Source: Siphonodentalium dalli
Taxonomy: Eukaryota; Mollusca; Scaphopoda; Gadilida; Siphonodentaliidae
DNA length: 64,000 nucleotides
Assembly (NCBI GenBank): GCA_032622095.1
Contig: CP136064.1
Location: 196,323,948-196,387,947, forward strand
Direction: 5' to 3'
In this document: piece after piece, positions 50,660 through 62,429 of the stretch
Layout of the letters: the number at the start of each line of letters is the position of its first letter
Position numbering within the stretch: position 1 is the first letter of the stretch
The notes under the pieces: generated by a model
The model's input: only the letters and a program-made list of their open reading frames with translations
Database searches by the model: none
Told to the model about the DNA's origin: nothing
Program-made: the position numbers and the translations under genes

Positions 50660-51230
50660 ATTAGAAAAAATGTCCCACTGCAAATTTAATGCTGTCGCAT
50701 GTTAGATTCCATATATTGCCATTGTCTTTCCCACGGCATTGCTTATTGATTGATTGATTGGGGTTTTATGTCGCTTTAGCCACTAAGGCCATATCACGAC
50801 ATTGCCAGTTTTAATGGTGGAGGAAATCCGCACACTTACGGCTAATCTAACAGTGATTTCAATGGCTGATAAACTCGTCGACCATGTGCGGCAAACCACC
50901 GGCAAGTAACTGGCAACTTTCCCAGATAACGATTTCGAGTTACAAAGTCCACGATGGAAACATGTGGATTTGAACCCTTATCGCCAGCGCTGGAAGGCGA
51001 AACGGCTTGGAGTTGTACCCCTAACCGATTGAGCCACCGAGGGCCCCGCATTGCTTATTGCCATGGCCAATTTTGAGGACTGCCCATTATAATTATTTAA
51101 TACACTCTTCCTTCGTAAATTAGAAAAAAAGTCCCATGGCAAATTTAATGCTGTGATGTTAGGAGATTCCACATGTTGCCATGGCATTTCCAATGGCATT
51201 GCTTATTGCTGTGGCAAATTTCGAGGACTG
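50660..51230 (+). repeat. Tandem duplication, first unit split by a SINE
   Basis: Unit 1 is 50660-50748 plus 51061-51082. Unit 2 is 51120-51230. Both read TTAGAAAAAA, GTCCCA..GCAAATTTAATGCTGT, GGCATTGCTTATTG, then GGCAA/GGCCAATTT followed by GAGGACTG. Unit 2 preserves the uninterrupted site. Confidence 0.85.
50749..51047 (-). mobile_element. tRNA-derived SINE with perfect 13-bp target duplication
   Basis: On the minus strand the element starts at 51047 with a tRNA-like head. Box A (TGGCTCAATCGGTTAG) lies near 51022-51037 and box B (GGGTTCAAATCC) near 50969-50980. The body follows, and a GGGGTTTTATGTCGC-type region (read on +) leads into a (TGAT)n 3' tail at about 50749-50760. GCATTGCTTATTG flanks both ends (50736-50748 and 51048-51060). 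A tRNA head plus simple-repeat tail and target duplication define a SINE mobilised by LINE machinery. The perfect duplication implies a fairly recent insertion. Confidence 0.9.
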
Positions 51231-51466
51231 ATACTACTTTCGTTTATATGTATAGTATATTTCATGTTTGTATTTAACCATTTCTTTACTGAATGGATTA
51301 TCTCATAAATTATAATAGTATACATGGAATGGCCTATTATCCAACTGGAGGGATGTTCAGAAAATTTAATCAAACTACAGAGACGAATAGATAATACAAG
51401 TGCAGACTTATTCCAATGGCAATCTGTTGAACTCATTATCTAAACATTCCCCAATAGAGATACGGA

Positions 51467-51573
51467 GAGAGCTTTCCGATGAATGGCAACAAGCCATATT
51501 TCCGACTAAATCCTGAAAAGTTACCCATAATTCTGCTGTGGTTAAGGAGTCGATTATTTAGAGCATTACTGTA
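51467..51573 (+). mobile_element. Right half of the P-family palindromic MITE
   Basis: GAGAGCTTTCCGATGAATGG through AGAGCATTACTGTA matches the right arms at 51914-52018 and 54660-54765. The left arm is absent. Confidence 0.8.
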
Positions 51574-51801
51574 CTCAATATCTCCCAATGTCTCCCTCTT
51601 GGCTGGTCCCTGATATCATTGCTGATGGCTGTTTTATGTTGGATGTGGAGATTATGCATCATAGCTATTCATTTTATGTGCCAAAATTCATTCCAATCAG
51701 GTGACTTGAACCAAAATAAATTGGTTGAAAACAAAATTCCGACAGAGAAGGCAGTAATACTAGAATACCACCATTCTAATCTCAAAGTAGGAGACTAGGA
51801 A
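51574..51801. other. Spacer between two P-family elements
   Basis: About 230 bases with no gene recognised. Confidence 0.4.
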
Positions 51802-52018
51802 TACAGTAATGCCCTAAATAATCGACTCCTTAACCACAGCAGAATTATGGGTAACTTTTCAGGATTTAGTCGGAAATATGGCTTGTTGCCATTCATCGGA
51901 AAGCTCTCAGTGAGATCTTTCCGATGAATGGCAACAAGCCATATTTCCGACTAAATCCTGAAAAGTTACCCATAATTCTGCTGCGGTTAAGGAGTCGATT
52001 ACTTAGAGCATTACTGTA
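51802..52018. mobile_element. 217-bp near-perfect palindromic MITE, family P
   Basis: TACAGTAATGCCCTAAATAA at the left is mirrored by the right arm ending in GCATTACTGTA. The arms (~105 bases each) are nearly identical inverted copies meeting at about 51913. TA borders suggest a Tc1/mariner-like target. DNA or RNA of it would fold into one long hairpin. Confidence 0.9.
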
Positions 52019-52685
52019 GTCAAGCAAGTGTAAATTGTAACTGGCAATAAAATATATTTAGTCTGAGTATGTTTAGTCAACAAAAAAACAAACAACCGGT
52101 GTGATTTTATGATAACAGATAGAGGCATGATATGCAAAAATTAATTATTCATTCTGCACAAAAGAAATTTTTATTTATCAAAGTTGAGGTTCATAGAATT
52201 CTAACTGGTGTAGTTTTGAAAGTCAATCTTCAGTGCCAAATAACCCTTTACCAAATAGTCTTAGGGGATTTTGGCTGTCAAATTTCACAACCTCGAAAAA
52301 TGGTGACTGAAGTCGCTTGAACACTTATATTTTCTCAACATATATATTAATATTGGGACGGGATTCATAGATAGTTGGCATTGATATGTTCCTGGTCTTT
52401 ATAATGCCTACTGGTATATACACAGGCATTGTGGTAACAGTCACCTGTTTTGTCAATGATGCCCATAGCATTTATGGAAATATTTTTGTAATTAAATAAT
52501 GAATTTAAATATGAGTTATTGAGGTAAAACTAACGCTGTGGTGAAGTGTGGAAAATTTAGTGATACATTATCAAAGTTTAACCATCCCAGTAACAGATAT
52601 ACAGATTCTGAATTGCTTACAGTTAGATTTTTACATTTGGTTTCTATGTGTTGAACGTATTTAGAAGTAAATGTATAATGATAAA
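52019..52685. other. No recognised feature
   Basis: AT-rich; one short + frame at 52132-52320 without a domain. Confidence 0.4.
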
Positions 52686-52689
52686 AATA

Positions 52690-53560
52690 ATGAAAGTGTC
52701 CATGACACTGTGGCTCAACTTGGAAGGGGGATTATTTCATGTGTTACAGTCAATGGAGCTATTAGGAATGCGGAAAGTTGAAGTCTAAGTAAAACTAGAG
52801 GTCTCCATGAAGAGATATATATATATATATTAAAATCCAGGATGGCCACAGACGACCCTGTTTTCTAAAAAAATTCAAAACATTTTGATAGCTCCCATCT
52901 AGTGGTCACCGCGAAGATAAATATGAAGTTTGGTGATGATGAGATTAAGGATGTCGTCTGTATGGTGTGCCAAAGAATTTAGTCATGCTAAGAGTAAAGT
53001 CCAAGATGGCTGCCAGTGGCTATTGAAAATTGTTCAAATTTGATAGCTCCCATCTAGAGATGATTGTAAACATGCCTGTACATTTTCAAAACAATTCTCC
53101 AATAGATGCAAGCTGCAGGATGTGCCGATGGATTCAATTTGAAATCCAAGATGGCTCATGGCAGCCATTTAAAAAAAAAAAAAATTCGAAAAAAATGATG
53201 GTTCCCATCTATAGGTCACACTGAAGATCAATATAAAGTTTGGTGATGATCGGATAAGGGAGGTGGCCTGTTGATGGCTGCCGACGGCCATGTTTTTCAT
53301 CAAAAAATTTTCAAATAGAGGAAATCCTTAAAATGAATGTAAATTTTCAAAACAATTCTCCAATAAATGCAGGCTGCATGGTGTGCCAATGGTTTCAAAT
53401 TGAAATCCAAGATGGCTGCTGATGAACATGTTTTTAAACAAATTTCAGAAAACAATTGATGGCTCCCATCTCGAGGTCAACCGGAAGATCCATATGAAGT
53501 TTGGTGATGATCGGATGAGGGATGATGGCCTGTAGGGTGAGCCAAAGGAAATGTTGACTG
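52690..53560 (+). repeat. AAGATGGC-type repeat cluster, four to five units
   Basis: TTTGATAGCTCCCATCTAG or relatives recur near 52890, 53038, 53195 and 53460. AAGATGGC occurs near 52840, 53005, 53150 and 53410, and GTGATGATCGGAT near 53240 and 53507. The units are irregular and partly alternate between two subtypes. Confidence 0.75.
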
Positions 53561-53644
53561 ATGGACAGATGCATGGATGGCCCCACACACAGAATGATGC
53601 CAAGCCATGGCAATAGCTCAAACTTGACTTTGTCAAGTTGAGCT

Positions 53645-53935
53645 AACAATGGATAATTATTATATAGCGCTTATCCAAAGCTCTATGCTCTGTAACAATC
53701 ATTCACATTACCCCATTTGTTGAGCAATGCCAAGCCTAATGCTGCTGCCAATTCACAGGTGCTTCATTGGAGCAGCTTAGATTATCCGACAAGTCAAGTC
53801 CCTATTTATCGTCTAGGTATGACGAAGATGTCACCGTATTTAAACCTTGATCAAGGGTCACAACTAAGCGCTAGATTTGAACAACATATAAATCGAAACC
53901 TAGCCACTGTTGTGGAACTCCGCAGTCCGCTGGAA
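53645..53935 (-). mobile_element. Decayed tRNA-type SINE
   Basis: On the minus strand, CGGAGTTCCACAACAGTGGC near 53920 looks like a mutated A-box region and GTTCAAATCTAGCGCTTAG near 53875 like a B box. At the far end GGATAAGCGCTATATAATAA (about 53655-53674) resembles the AT-rich tail of many invertebrate SINEs. A + frame through it is incidental. Confidence 0.45.
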
Positions 53936-53966
53936 ATTATCAAACTCATATCACCAATCCTGAATT

Positions 53967-54407
53967 TAGTGTGTCTGACATTTGCAGAATGAGGTTCCAA
54001 GAGGTAGAATTTAGAGATGTTATCCCACACAGCAGGCTAGTATCACCAAATTCACTCTCTGGGGACCTCATTCTGCTTATGCCTAAACTGCTTGGGGGAT
54101 ACCTAAGATCAGATCGAAGTTCCCAGACCCCAGTTGAAGTTGGCGATGTTCACCCATTAGTCACCTTGATTATGCATTTTATCTTCTGCAAATTAGGAAA
54201 TATAGAAACTGAAAAGAAGGGAAAATATAACTGAAAACAATGTTAATTTCGGACTATAGATACTTCCCATAAGACGAGGCCTTAGCAGAATGAGGTCCCC
54301 AGAGGGTGAATTTGGTGATGCTAGCCCTCCGTATGGGATAGCGTCACAGAGCAGTCACTAAATTCACCATCTGGGGACCTCATATTTTGCAAATGTCAGA
54401 CACACTA
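53967..54407. mobile_element. ~440-bp TIR element with internal inverted repeats
   Basis: TAGTGTGTCTGACATTTGC at the left faces GCAAATGTCAGACACACTA at the right, with TA borders. Inside, GGGGACCTCATTCTGC (about 54060) and GCAGAATGAGGTCCCC (about 54285) form another pair. Confidence 0.8.
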
Positions 54408-54490
54408 AATTCATGCTTGCATATCCCTGTTTTAACAGTGGTTACAAGTTCACCAATTCAACTATTGAGCTACCAAGCTCCATAGAGAAG

Positions 54491-54765
54491 TACAGTAACG
54501 CCCTAAGTAATCGACTCCATAACCAAAGCAGAATTATGGGCAACTTTTCAGGATTTAGTTGGAAATATGGCTTGTTGCCATTCATCGGAAAGCTCTCCCA
54601 ACTTTTCAGGATTTAGTCGGAAATATGGCTTGTTGCCATTCATCGGAAAGCTCTCCCCGAGAGCTTTCCGATGAATGGCAACAAGCCATATTTCCGACTA
54701 AATCCTGAAAAGTTACCCATAATTCTGCTGTGGTTATGGAGTCGATTACTTAGGGCATTACTGTA
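54491..54765. mobile_element. 275-bp palindromic MITE, family P, left arm with internal duplication
   Basis: TACAGTAACGCCCTAAGTAA to GGGCATTACTGTA, same family as 51802-52018. About 60 bases of the left arm (AACTTTTCAGGATTTAGT...GGAAAGCTCTCC) are duplicated in tandem at ~54543-54655. Confidence 0.9.
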
Positions 54766-54767
54766 CA

Positions 54768-54906
54768 CAGCAACATCACATTCACTTTCCAGTAGTTTGC
54801 ATCGGGGTGATAAGGGTGTGAAGGGCTCATAATTCTATTTAGCCACAAGACACACACATATGGGAAGGCAATAAGTGATAGAAATGAGTTGAATATAGAT
54901 ATCGAT
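54768..54906. other. Spacer between P- and H-family elements
   Basis: Short spacer without a recognised feature. Confidence 0.3.
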
Positions 54907-55139
54907 CCTTCCATGACTGGAGCTTCCTGAAATTTGGCAAAAACCCTGTGCCAATGCATTCTCTTATACATGTATATGCGAGTCTCCCATAGGGAGCCTT
55001 GCATATATAAGAGAATACATTGGCCTAACAATATTTACCTTGTAAGCCAGTTCATTCTCTTATATATGCAAGGCTCCCTATGGGAGACTCGCATATATAA
55101 GAGAATGTACTGGCACAGCTCCCGTCATGAAAGGGTTAA
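54907..55139. mobile_element. Double-hairpin element, family H, best copy
   Basis: CCTTCCATGACTGGAGCT (left) and AGCTCCCGTCATGAAAGGG followed by TTAA (right) are terminal inverted repeats. Between them lie two consecutive near-perfect hairpins, 54949-55026 and 55044-55113. Each has stems built on ATTCTCTTATATATGCGAG and loops around CTCCCATAGGGAG, separated by GCCTAACAATATTTACCTTG. Confidence 0.85.
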
Positions 55140-55275
55140 GTGAGCAATAGAAATTAAGTCATATTATAGCCAGTCATACCAGACATACTCAAAAGCCTGG
55201 TCTCCCGCTTCCAGTAAGTACAAGCGTCTTTGATTCATCAGAAAGCCTCAAAATCTCTTCATGATATCATTTATG

Positions 55276-55440
55276 TTAACCCTTTGAACCCTGGTGTTAA
55301 ATGGTCCCAACCCGAGGTGCCTGACATTATATAGTGTTCCTACAATATAACTCATAATGCTCTTTTATTCCGGTCTCCCGGGATATAGGAATATAAGGAT
55401 TGGACTGGTATATACCGGTCTATCGGATTCAAAGGGTTAA
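55276..55440. mobile_element. 165-bp piggyBac-like MITE
   Basis: TTAACCCTTTGAACCC at the left and GGATTCAAAGGGTTAA at the right. The 12-base terminal repeat CCCTTTGAAYCC directly inside a TTAA target duplication fits the piggyBac pattern. No coding sequence. Confidence 0.85.
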
Positions 55441-55750
55441 CGTTATGGAGAGACAGATAGAAGGTTTAGACATTTTGCGCTAATCATCCGAAATAAATGT
55501 CAAATTTCAATGGATGACTAGGCCTGTCGGCAGAACATACACATTATTATGGTTGATTGGCGGTAACATGGTGTGACTGTGACAAGTTGGAACCTATGTT
55601 CAACCTCATCGTGGGACTCATAGCTTTGCGACTCGGTTGAACATAAACTCCATGATGTCATTGTCATACCATGTTACCATCAATCCACCACAATAACTTA
55701 TAATGTATCAACAACTTCAACAGAAGAACTTTCTGTCTTGATTCACCATC

Positions 55751-55901
55751 TTTGCAATCAGGGGTGGTGCCAGGATTTGCCCCGATGCAGAGGCTAAAGT
55801 ATCCCGGAAGCTACAGGGCTGACCATTGAAGATTGTAGGGGGAGGGTTGTTAACCCTCACCAATGGGGGACCATTCACCTGGTGCTGCCCCTGTTTGCAA
55901 T
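55751..55901. mobile_element. 135-bp hAT-type MITE with 8-bp target duplication
   Basis: TTTGCAAT flanks both sides (55751-55758, 55894-55901). The element runs from CAGGGGTGGTGCCAGG to CCTGGTGCTGCCCCTG, an imperfect 16-base terminal inverted repeat (four transitions). Terminal CAGGGG and an 8-base duplication are hAT hallmarks. Confidence 0.9.
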
Positions 55902-56914
55902 GAAAGGTATGTCTTTTTACATGGAACAAGACATGTTCATTTGAATTCCTCTATCACAGAATACACTTATTGCAGAATAAATGTGGGTTATTTCAGAGCT
56001 TTTCAGCTTCTAGTATAGGCTATGAGTATTCATACTGAATAATAATAATGTATGCAGTTTATAGTCCATTATGCAGTCTCTTTGCTCCATGTGGCTAACA
56101 CCTAAACATTCATAGAAAAGAACATATGTGGGTGATATGTAGCAGATGACATGTGAACAGAATCCTGACTCTGAATCAAGAAGCTATATAAAATGAGTTG
56201 ATAAGCAAGTTCAATGAAGGATTAGAGATTCTGATATGCATTGTATTCTGTATCAACAGTTAAATTAAATTGATTAGCAGTTATCTTGAATTTTGATGGA
56301 AATCAGTAAATGATTTTGTCGTTATTACAAACACAAGGTGACGTAACGTACATTATAATGACAGCATAAAGTAGATCCAGCTTTTATTCCAACCATGTAA
56401 GACCAAAATCTTCATTCAATGGCAAGGACTCCACTGAATACATGTATATCAAAACTGGAAATATCACATAATTGGTGCAGGACAAAAACGACATGATTCG
56501 TGTCCTATGATGCCTCCCTCCACCCGCAAGACTGTGGTTCTGACTATGAAAAAGTGATTAGTATTTTGCGTCAAGTTATGCTGCAGAAAAACAAAACAAG
56601 ATTATTTTTCATACATGATAATGATATTAGCACTGACATTGATGACTGGTACAAGTTAATACATGCTGGTCATTTACAACCTACATACTATTGAGAGTTG
56701 AGATTTAATTCAATTTCAATTCCGCAACTGCTCAATTGAATCCTCATTTTGATTCGATAATGTTTGACTTGCAGGGCTCCAATCAATCTACTCAATAGAA
56801 ACCTCTCTCAACTTTGGTCAAACTATCATAACTACGGAACCTTACTATTTTTGATTCTCTCCATGCCGGCCCAATAAAACCAACAAACCATGTCGATCAA
56901 CAACAAAATGAAAC
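55902..56914 (-). other. Probable 3' untranslated region of SLC39A9, plus spacer
   Basis: Downstream (minus strand) of the ZIP9 stop codon. A minus-strand AATAAA (TTTATT on +) lies at about 56384-56389, giving a possible ~530-base 3' UTR. A + frame at 56500-56694 has no domain and lies antisense to it. Confidence 0.4.
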
Positions 56915-57160
56915 TCAATGTTTATGTCCTATGGACAAAATCACTGGAATGATGGCACCCACAACCAACGCAAGAAGTTCTATGTTCCTGAAGCCTTTCC
57001 GTTCATGAACAACCACTGTTCCTTCGATTGTGGTTACTTTGGATTGTCCAGTTGAGATTTCTGGAAGAACATGGACAGTAGCCACATAAAGGAATGTTCC
57101 CGCGCTGAATAACATAGCTATGCCAGTAGTGTTCATATATTTCAACTGTTCTTTACTTTG
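56915..57160 (-). CDS. SLC39A9: Zinc transporter ZIP9 (SLC39A9), terminal exon
   Basis: An acceptor (TTTGTTTGCAG, minus strand, AG at 57162-57161) opens an 81-codon frame in phase 0 ending at a stop at 56917-56915. The sequence begins QSKEQL and continues with TGIAMLFSAGTFLYVATVHV followed by LPE, the penultimate membrane segment diagnostic of ZIP9 and containing the family's conserved His and Glu. A variable loop follows, and the last hydrophobic segment (LLALVVGAIIPVILSIGHKH) ends with the GHxH C-terminus typical of ZIP9. ZIP9 is a multi-pass SLC39-family transporter that moves Zn2+ toward the cytosol, placed at the Golgi/secretory membranes and plasma membrane in other animals. The preceding exons should lie at higher coordinates; none was found up to 64000, so the intron exceeds 6.8 kb or the rest lies outside the window. 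The loop is longer than in vertebrates, which is plausible for an invertebrate. Confidence 0.93.
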   Translation of the reverse strand, partial: QSKEQLKYMNTTGIAMLFSAGTFLYVATVHVLPEISTGQSKVTTIEGTVVVHERKGFRNIELLALVVGAIIPVILSIGHKH

Positions 57161-57256
57161 CTGCAAACAAAAAATATATACTGTAAATATCTTTAATTTC
57201 ATTGGTTCCAATTTTCGTGGTTTAGCAACTTAATTATTACCTTTTCTTGGGTTTGT

Positions 57257-57541
57257 GAATTTGTGGGTCTGCCACTACTAATTGTTACCTAAACTCCCAA
57301 TAACAATATTTTTCAAAATAAGTAAAATATATATCTCCTAGAAGTATTTTGCCCACTGAACTATATGGTATATTCCCAATTTAACTAGGAAGGGTTAACT
57401 CCCTTGAGTTGAAAACGGTACGAAAATTCTATGGTACATTTTATCATGTTTCATGACCTCCTGTATAACCTCTGACCACGTGATCTCCAAATGTCCATTT
57501 AACTCGAAGCCAGATAGCATTCTCTCACTTTTTTCCCCATT
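57257..57541 (+). repeat. Left copy of an inverted ~285-bp repeat pair
   Basis: ATTTGTGGGTCTGCCACTAC through AGATAGCATTCTCTCAC matches 61183-61467 in reverse at very high identity, including more than one element boundary. Both copies contain one arm of the TIR element noted at 57306-57652. Lies in the presumed first upstream intron of ZIP9. Confidence 0.85.
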
Positions 57542-57652
57542 AGGACATTCCTCGTGAGCGGGGTGGGTGCGAAACCCTGGGAGGGAGCTCAGAGTTCAGT
57601 GGGCAAGATACTTCTAGGAGATATGTATTTTACTTATTTTGAAAAATATTGT
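57306..57652. mobile_element. ~345-bp TIR element inside the inverted pair region
   Basis: TTTTTCAAAATAAGTAAAAT followed by TATCTCCTAGAAG and GCCCACTGAACT is mirrored at 57590-57650 by AGTTCAGTGGGCAAGATACTTCTAGGAGAT and ATTTTACTTATTTTGAAAAA. A further GCCCACTGAACTATATGGT occurs at 57672-57690 and, inverted, near 61473-61490. Confidence 0.7.
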
Positions 57653-57699
57653 ATCTCCGTCAAAGTTATCTTGCCCACTGAACTATATGGTAAAATATA

Positions 57700-59430
57700 G
57701 AATTTTCTGGCAGGTGGAGGCCACGAGTAAAAATAAACACCTCTAAGCACCTCAATCAAAGAACTGGATTGACCTGATAACCTACAAGATATACAATATC
57801 ACCATAAGCCAATGTATGTAATTACACCATAAGACTAATACATGTTGGCCGACTACCAGAGGGCCCAAACTAAACAAATAGTGGTGACTTGGATTGAAGA
57901 TCCTGCAAATAAAGTAGATAGTTTCAGATGACCTCCCTTTCGGAGCTTAGAGCTATCAACATATCAGCTGAGTACTTTGCTGGACAAGTAATGTGTAACC
58001 CAGAAAGCACCAGAAGAATCCCATGTGCCAAGATGATCCACTAATTGAGATTCCAATAGGGCCGTGTAGTGTATGACTAACTTGATTCAGCATTCGATGC
58101 TCACAAAAGTAAATGCCTTTGGAGCCTGGTGTTGATATTTGTCACGGTTTCCATAAGGCTTTCCATTTCCAACCTGATGATATTCAATATGTTGAAATCC
58201 CGACCAGGTCCAAAGTTAAACCCAACTGAGAAATCACAGGAAACATGCACCGTGATTGTGGCACCAGCCCAAACCAGCAGAAACAGATGGCAGGTTGTAC
58301 TAGAGAAATACAGATACCCAGACGCAGTGCGCCCCCAAACATTCTTGCTCTTCTGGCTGATCCCCGACGGGTCGATGGTTCAAGGTACCCCTTCTGGGAC
58401 GAATGGGGTGTCCCTCCGATTGCACCTTGTTCTTGAGATAACCATCGCCCGAAGTGCGAATCTAGTGGGCGGATCATATGATCTAGCATCCTACACCCAA
58501 TGCAAGTGAATATCGCGCACGAGGGGACGTATCTGGCCAGGATCTTCTTCAGACTGTATGAAGTGTGCACAACGTTCTTAATATATGTTGCCCTCAAAGA
58601 CGCAACATTATCCTGGAGTGGCGATCATAGAGGTCAGCAATGGACCTTGTTTTGTATATTAAATGAGTCCACTATGCGAACCAAACACAATCAGGAAAAA
58701 CATAACCATTGTGTACCTACAACAGTGCCAATAAGAAGAATTATGCATTAGAACCAAGGCAAAGGCCGATATCACAGAAGTCTGACGTGCTGTGTCACCC
58801 ATTAAGCCCGAGCGGGATGGCTGATATAGACCTCACTTCAACTGCCGAGACCATGTCACAAAATCATGTAAGTAATCCAATAGTCGTCCCAACAGGCTGA
58901 TCGCGGATAACTTCCTGATTATGAAAATGTGCATTGCATGGAGTAATGTGAATCGTGATGAGAGGAAATCAGTTGCGTTCTGAAGATGAGCATATGTATA
59001 ATGGACCCATAAATGTATTATTTACTATGAAACTGAATTTGAGTTAGAATTGAATGCAACCTGCAGATAAAAAAAAAATATGCGGATGCACCCTCATAAA
59101 ATATATAACCCACATGTACCACTTCATTTATTTACAAGATAATTTTTATACCTATATATGGGTATTTGTCAACCATAGCTGGTATTAAAGTCAGGAATAT
59201 GAACGGTCACGATTAATATAGTGACCCAGTGTATCATTACCGCCCTTAGTGATATGACTGACCCATCATCCAAAGAATATTCCTGAAGACTATCGACACA
59301 GGCGACACTCTATTCTAGCAATGACCATCACCTCGCAGGAGCTGGATGGCTCATTGAAAGAAGCAACAACCTATAAAGCAAGGAGTTGAACTCTGTACAA
59401 TCCGAGAACAATAAAACTTTTGAATGCCTC
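57700..59430. other. No gene recognised between the inverted copies
   Basis: Overlapping frames of about 126 and 137 codons occur on opposite strands at 58129-58597. The region is less AT-rich, but neither frame shows a domain, and overlapping open frames on both strands argue for composition rather than coding. It may be cargo of a large foldback element or part of a decayed retroelement. Confidence 0.3.
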
Positions 59431-59436
59431 TCAGCA

Positions 59437-59500
59437 TGGTCGATCCCATGTCGCCAAGTTTGCAGTCCGTCGGATGGCATAACCACTCAGCTACGACGAC
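59437..59500 (-). repeat. tRNA-like SINE head remnant
   Basis: The minus strand reads GTCGTCGTAGCTGAGTGGTT (box A-like), then GGACTGCAAAC at the anticodon position and GGGATCGACC (box B-like). Stems do not close, so it is not a functional tRNA. It is probably the promoter part of a tRNA-derived SINE whose body extends toward lower coordinates. Confidence 0.5.
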
Positions 59501-59732
59501 GCTTGGCCAGGGAGCAAATTAACCGGCAACCCATCGCAATTTTCTACCGAAACTCGGACAAAAGCCATGCAATTTGGTTCTTATGAATATTATATGATTT
59601 TAGAACAATGCTATCTAATCATGTCAATGTGAGGTTATTTGCTAATCAAAATTTCAAAAGTAATCTGTTTCCTGCGCTTGGCTGCATCAGAGAACCCCGA
59701 ACAACTATCTGAGCTCCCTCATGAGCGCATGT

Positions 59733-60000
59733 ATGGGTGACCCCAAAGGAATGTCCAAAGCAATTTCACCTCGGGCTGGAGCTACTGCTCGTCCTGATCC
59801 CGATCTCCATCCGTCCGAACTGGCGATGGGTGGTTAGGAGCTCAAGTCTCAACGACAAGCTTCCTCGTTATGTCAGGTAATTGGGGACCCCTGAGGATTG
59901 TCCAGAGTCTCTTCATCTCGGGGATGGAGCGACAGCTCGTCCGGATCCGATATCCAACCGACCGAACTGGCGATGGGAGGTTAGTAGGCACTGGTTCCGA
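59733..60000 (+). repeat. ~150-bp imperfect tandem duplication
   Basis: GGGTGACCCCAAAGGAATGTCC/GGGGACCCCTGAGGATTGTCC, CTCGTCC.GATCC and CCGAACTGGCGATGGG occur twice, about 150 bases apart. The region to 60430 is GC-richer than its flanks and has open frames on both strands with no recognised domain. Confidence 0.65.
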
Positions 60001-61182
60001 AGCATGCCTCCTGCTCGATTGGCGTCGGGGAACAAATTCTTTGGCATTTGGATTCAAACCGAAGTTACTGGCTGCTGTTGGCCAGAAGGCGGCCAGTAAC
60101 CTGTCTGCCAACCTGCCACCGGACGACCCGAGGGTACAAATTGGTGTCCCATTAAGTAGTCCAGGGAGCCCACCAATTGTGGCCGGATGGGTAGCCCCTC
60201 CTGCTCCCTGTTTGGTGTGACTATCGCCCCGAGTCGCAAAGCCAATGAGGGGAGCACTATCAACAAGTGTCAGTGTCCTGATTTCAAAGGTGGGACCCTC
60301 GAAACGAGGGATGCATCCTCCAGGGGAACTACAGGGAAGGAGATCTTCTTACCTGGTCTTACATCGTGTAGCAGTCCTTGTCCTGAGAAGGTATTTAGTG
60401 TGATTGCACTGTCAACACCAGTCTAGTCTTTTTGACAATTGCTAACATTCAAAATTACACCTGTTTTGTGTTATGTTGATAAGCACCTTGGCTGTGGCAA
60501 CTAACGGCAATAAGCCAATCGATTGTGACTGCCGAATAACCTTGGTTTGCACGAAATCAATTTCCTAACACAATATTATTAAGTTGAAAAATTGTTAACA
60601 AGTGCAAATGTCTTACTCGGGATATTACAATACTATTTCACAAGATTGAAATACTGCTTCCGTCAGTTGTACACCAGACGACGATTGTCATAGTCTAAAT
60701 AAAACTTAACTTAACAGGGCCGTCCAGTGGCCGAAACTCGAAAGTAAGTCACCTAATTTCGTGATACCATTATTTAGAGTCTGGCCACGTGGCACTCGCC
60801 CTTAAACCATAGAATAACCCGCACCTGTATGCAATAGATTCTTTGCTATAAAGAAACGATGAGAGTCTTTTGTCATATCCAAATGTGCATCGATTATTTT
60901 GCCTTTTTGTCGGCAAATCTACTGAGACGCCATTGTAATGATTGTTTTATGGAAACAAAATTTCGTTAAAACGAAACGAGTCATCCGAACTGATAAAGCC
61001 GATATTAAAACGCTATAACAACGCGAGTCCACTCGCGTAGTCTTTGTGTCAATTGCACACTAATCAATAATAACCAAAGGAAATAATGTTTTTTGTACAA
61101 CACAAAAACAAAACTGTCTTTTGTATAATACAAAAAACTGTCAACACTTAGCTTCGGTTGTGGGAGTTGTCCTCCGGCTAGC
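60001..61182. other. Unassigned, GC-richer then AT-rich
   Basis: A + frame to 60220 and one at 60187-60426 overlap frames on the other strand; no domain is seen. CTAAATAAAACTTAACTTAACA near 60695-60716 looks like the 3' end of a retroelement or transcript. Confidence 0.3.
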
Positions 61183-61467
61183 GAACTAGGGAAAAAATGT
61201 GAGAGAATGCTATCTGGCTTCGAGTTAAACGGACATTTGGAGATCACGTGGTTATGTTATACAGGAGGTCATGAAACATGATAAAATGTACCATAGAATT
61301 TTCGTACCATTTTCAACTCAAGGGAGTTAACCCTTCCTAGTTAAATTGGGAATATACCATATAGTTCAGTGGGCAAGATACTTCTAGGAAATATATATTT
61401 TACTTATTTTGAAAAATATTGTTATTGGGAGTTTAGGTAACAATTAGTAGTGGCAGACCCACAAATA
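61183..61467 (-). repeat. Right copy of the inverted ~285-bp repeat pair
   Basis: Reverse complement of 57257-57541; see there. It is followed by ATATACCATATAGTTCAGTG and AGATAACTTTGACGGAGATA, which match 57653-57690 inverted. Confidence 0.85.
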
Positions 61468-61510
61468 TACCATATAGTTCAGTGGGGAAGATAACTTTGA
61501 CGGAGATATA

Positions 61511-62425
61511 TAAACTCTGAGAAACAACAGTGTATCCACTTTGGAGGGCCATCAGGAATTGCATAATTATCCGTGCATTCCTTCATTAATACACTCCCAG
61601 ATCATATGATTTAATATATCCCTACACTTGAATGTACCTCTGATTAAATATTTATCTCCCGCATAGTATTTCCCAAAATGGTGACCGTGTTAGTTTAAAG
61701 CACCGCAAGGTCTTCATAATTGAAAAACAACATTGATGGCTTATAATTACAAGGAATAAACTTAAATTCTCTTAAAGTTAAGTTTTAATTTTTTTAAATA
61801 TTTTTAAATAAGACAGAAATACATTTATATATATTGAGATAAAACATTGAAGTTTACAAACATATTTCGGTTGAACAGGTGGAATTATAATGTCAAGTAT
61901 GTTTAGCTTTATCTAGCTTTCATCTGTGAAAACTTCAAATAGTTTGAGTTCAGGTTTGTTATCATACAGGCTGCTGTGAAAGGATTTGCGTGCCGCCCTT
62001 CGACGGTGGTGGGCTCATCCAGAGATCGCCCTTACATCCTGACTTGAATTTTCTATTTTCTTAGTCTCTGTTATCATACAGCCTTCAGACTTCAGTATTT
62101 CAATCAAATTCAAGTGAAATTACACAATATAGTAAAGGAACAATGACATTTGATAAAATCAATCTGGTTATCAGGTGGGATCTCATAATAACAAATGAAT
62201 AATTAACATAGAGATTGGTACTACTAGTAATTACTAACTGTGTAGACATTGTTTCTGCACAATATTATGTATGTGAATTAGAGTGATAATTGGAGATAAT
62301 GGCAGGCAGACAAGCTTTATATTGTTGCCAGGGATGGAGATGATTTCTCAAATAACATTGTGGTATTATGAATGTGAAAGAACATTTGTAACAAGGGTAA
62401 ATGTACTTACTGGACCCTTCAATTG
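61511..62425. other. No recognised feature
   Basis: AT-rich, no domain, no repeat recognised. Confidence 0.4.
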
Positions 62426-62429
62426 GCAA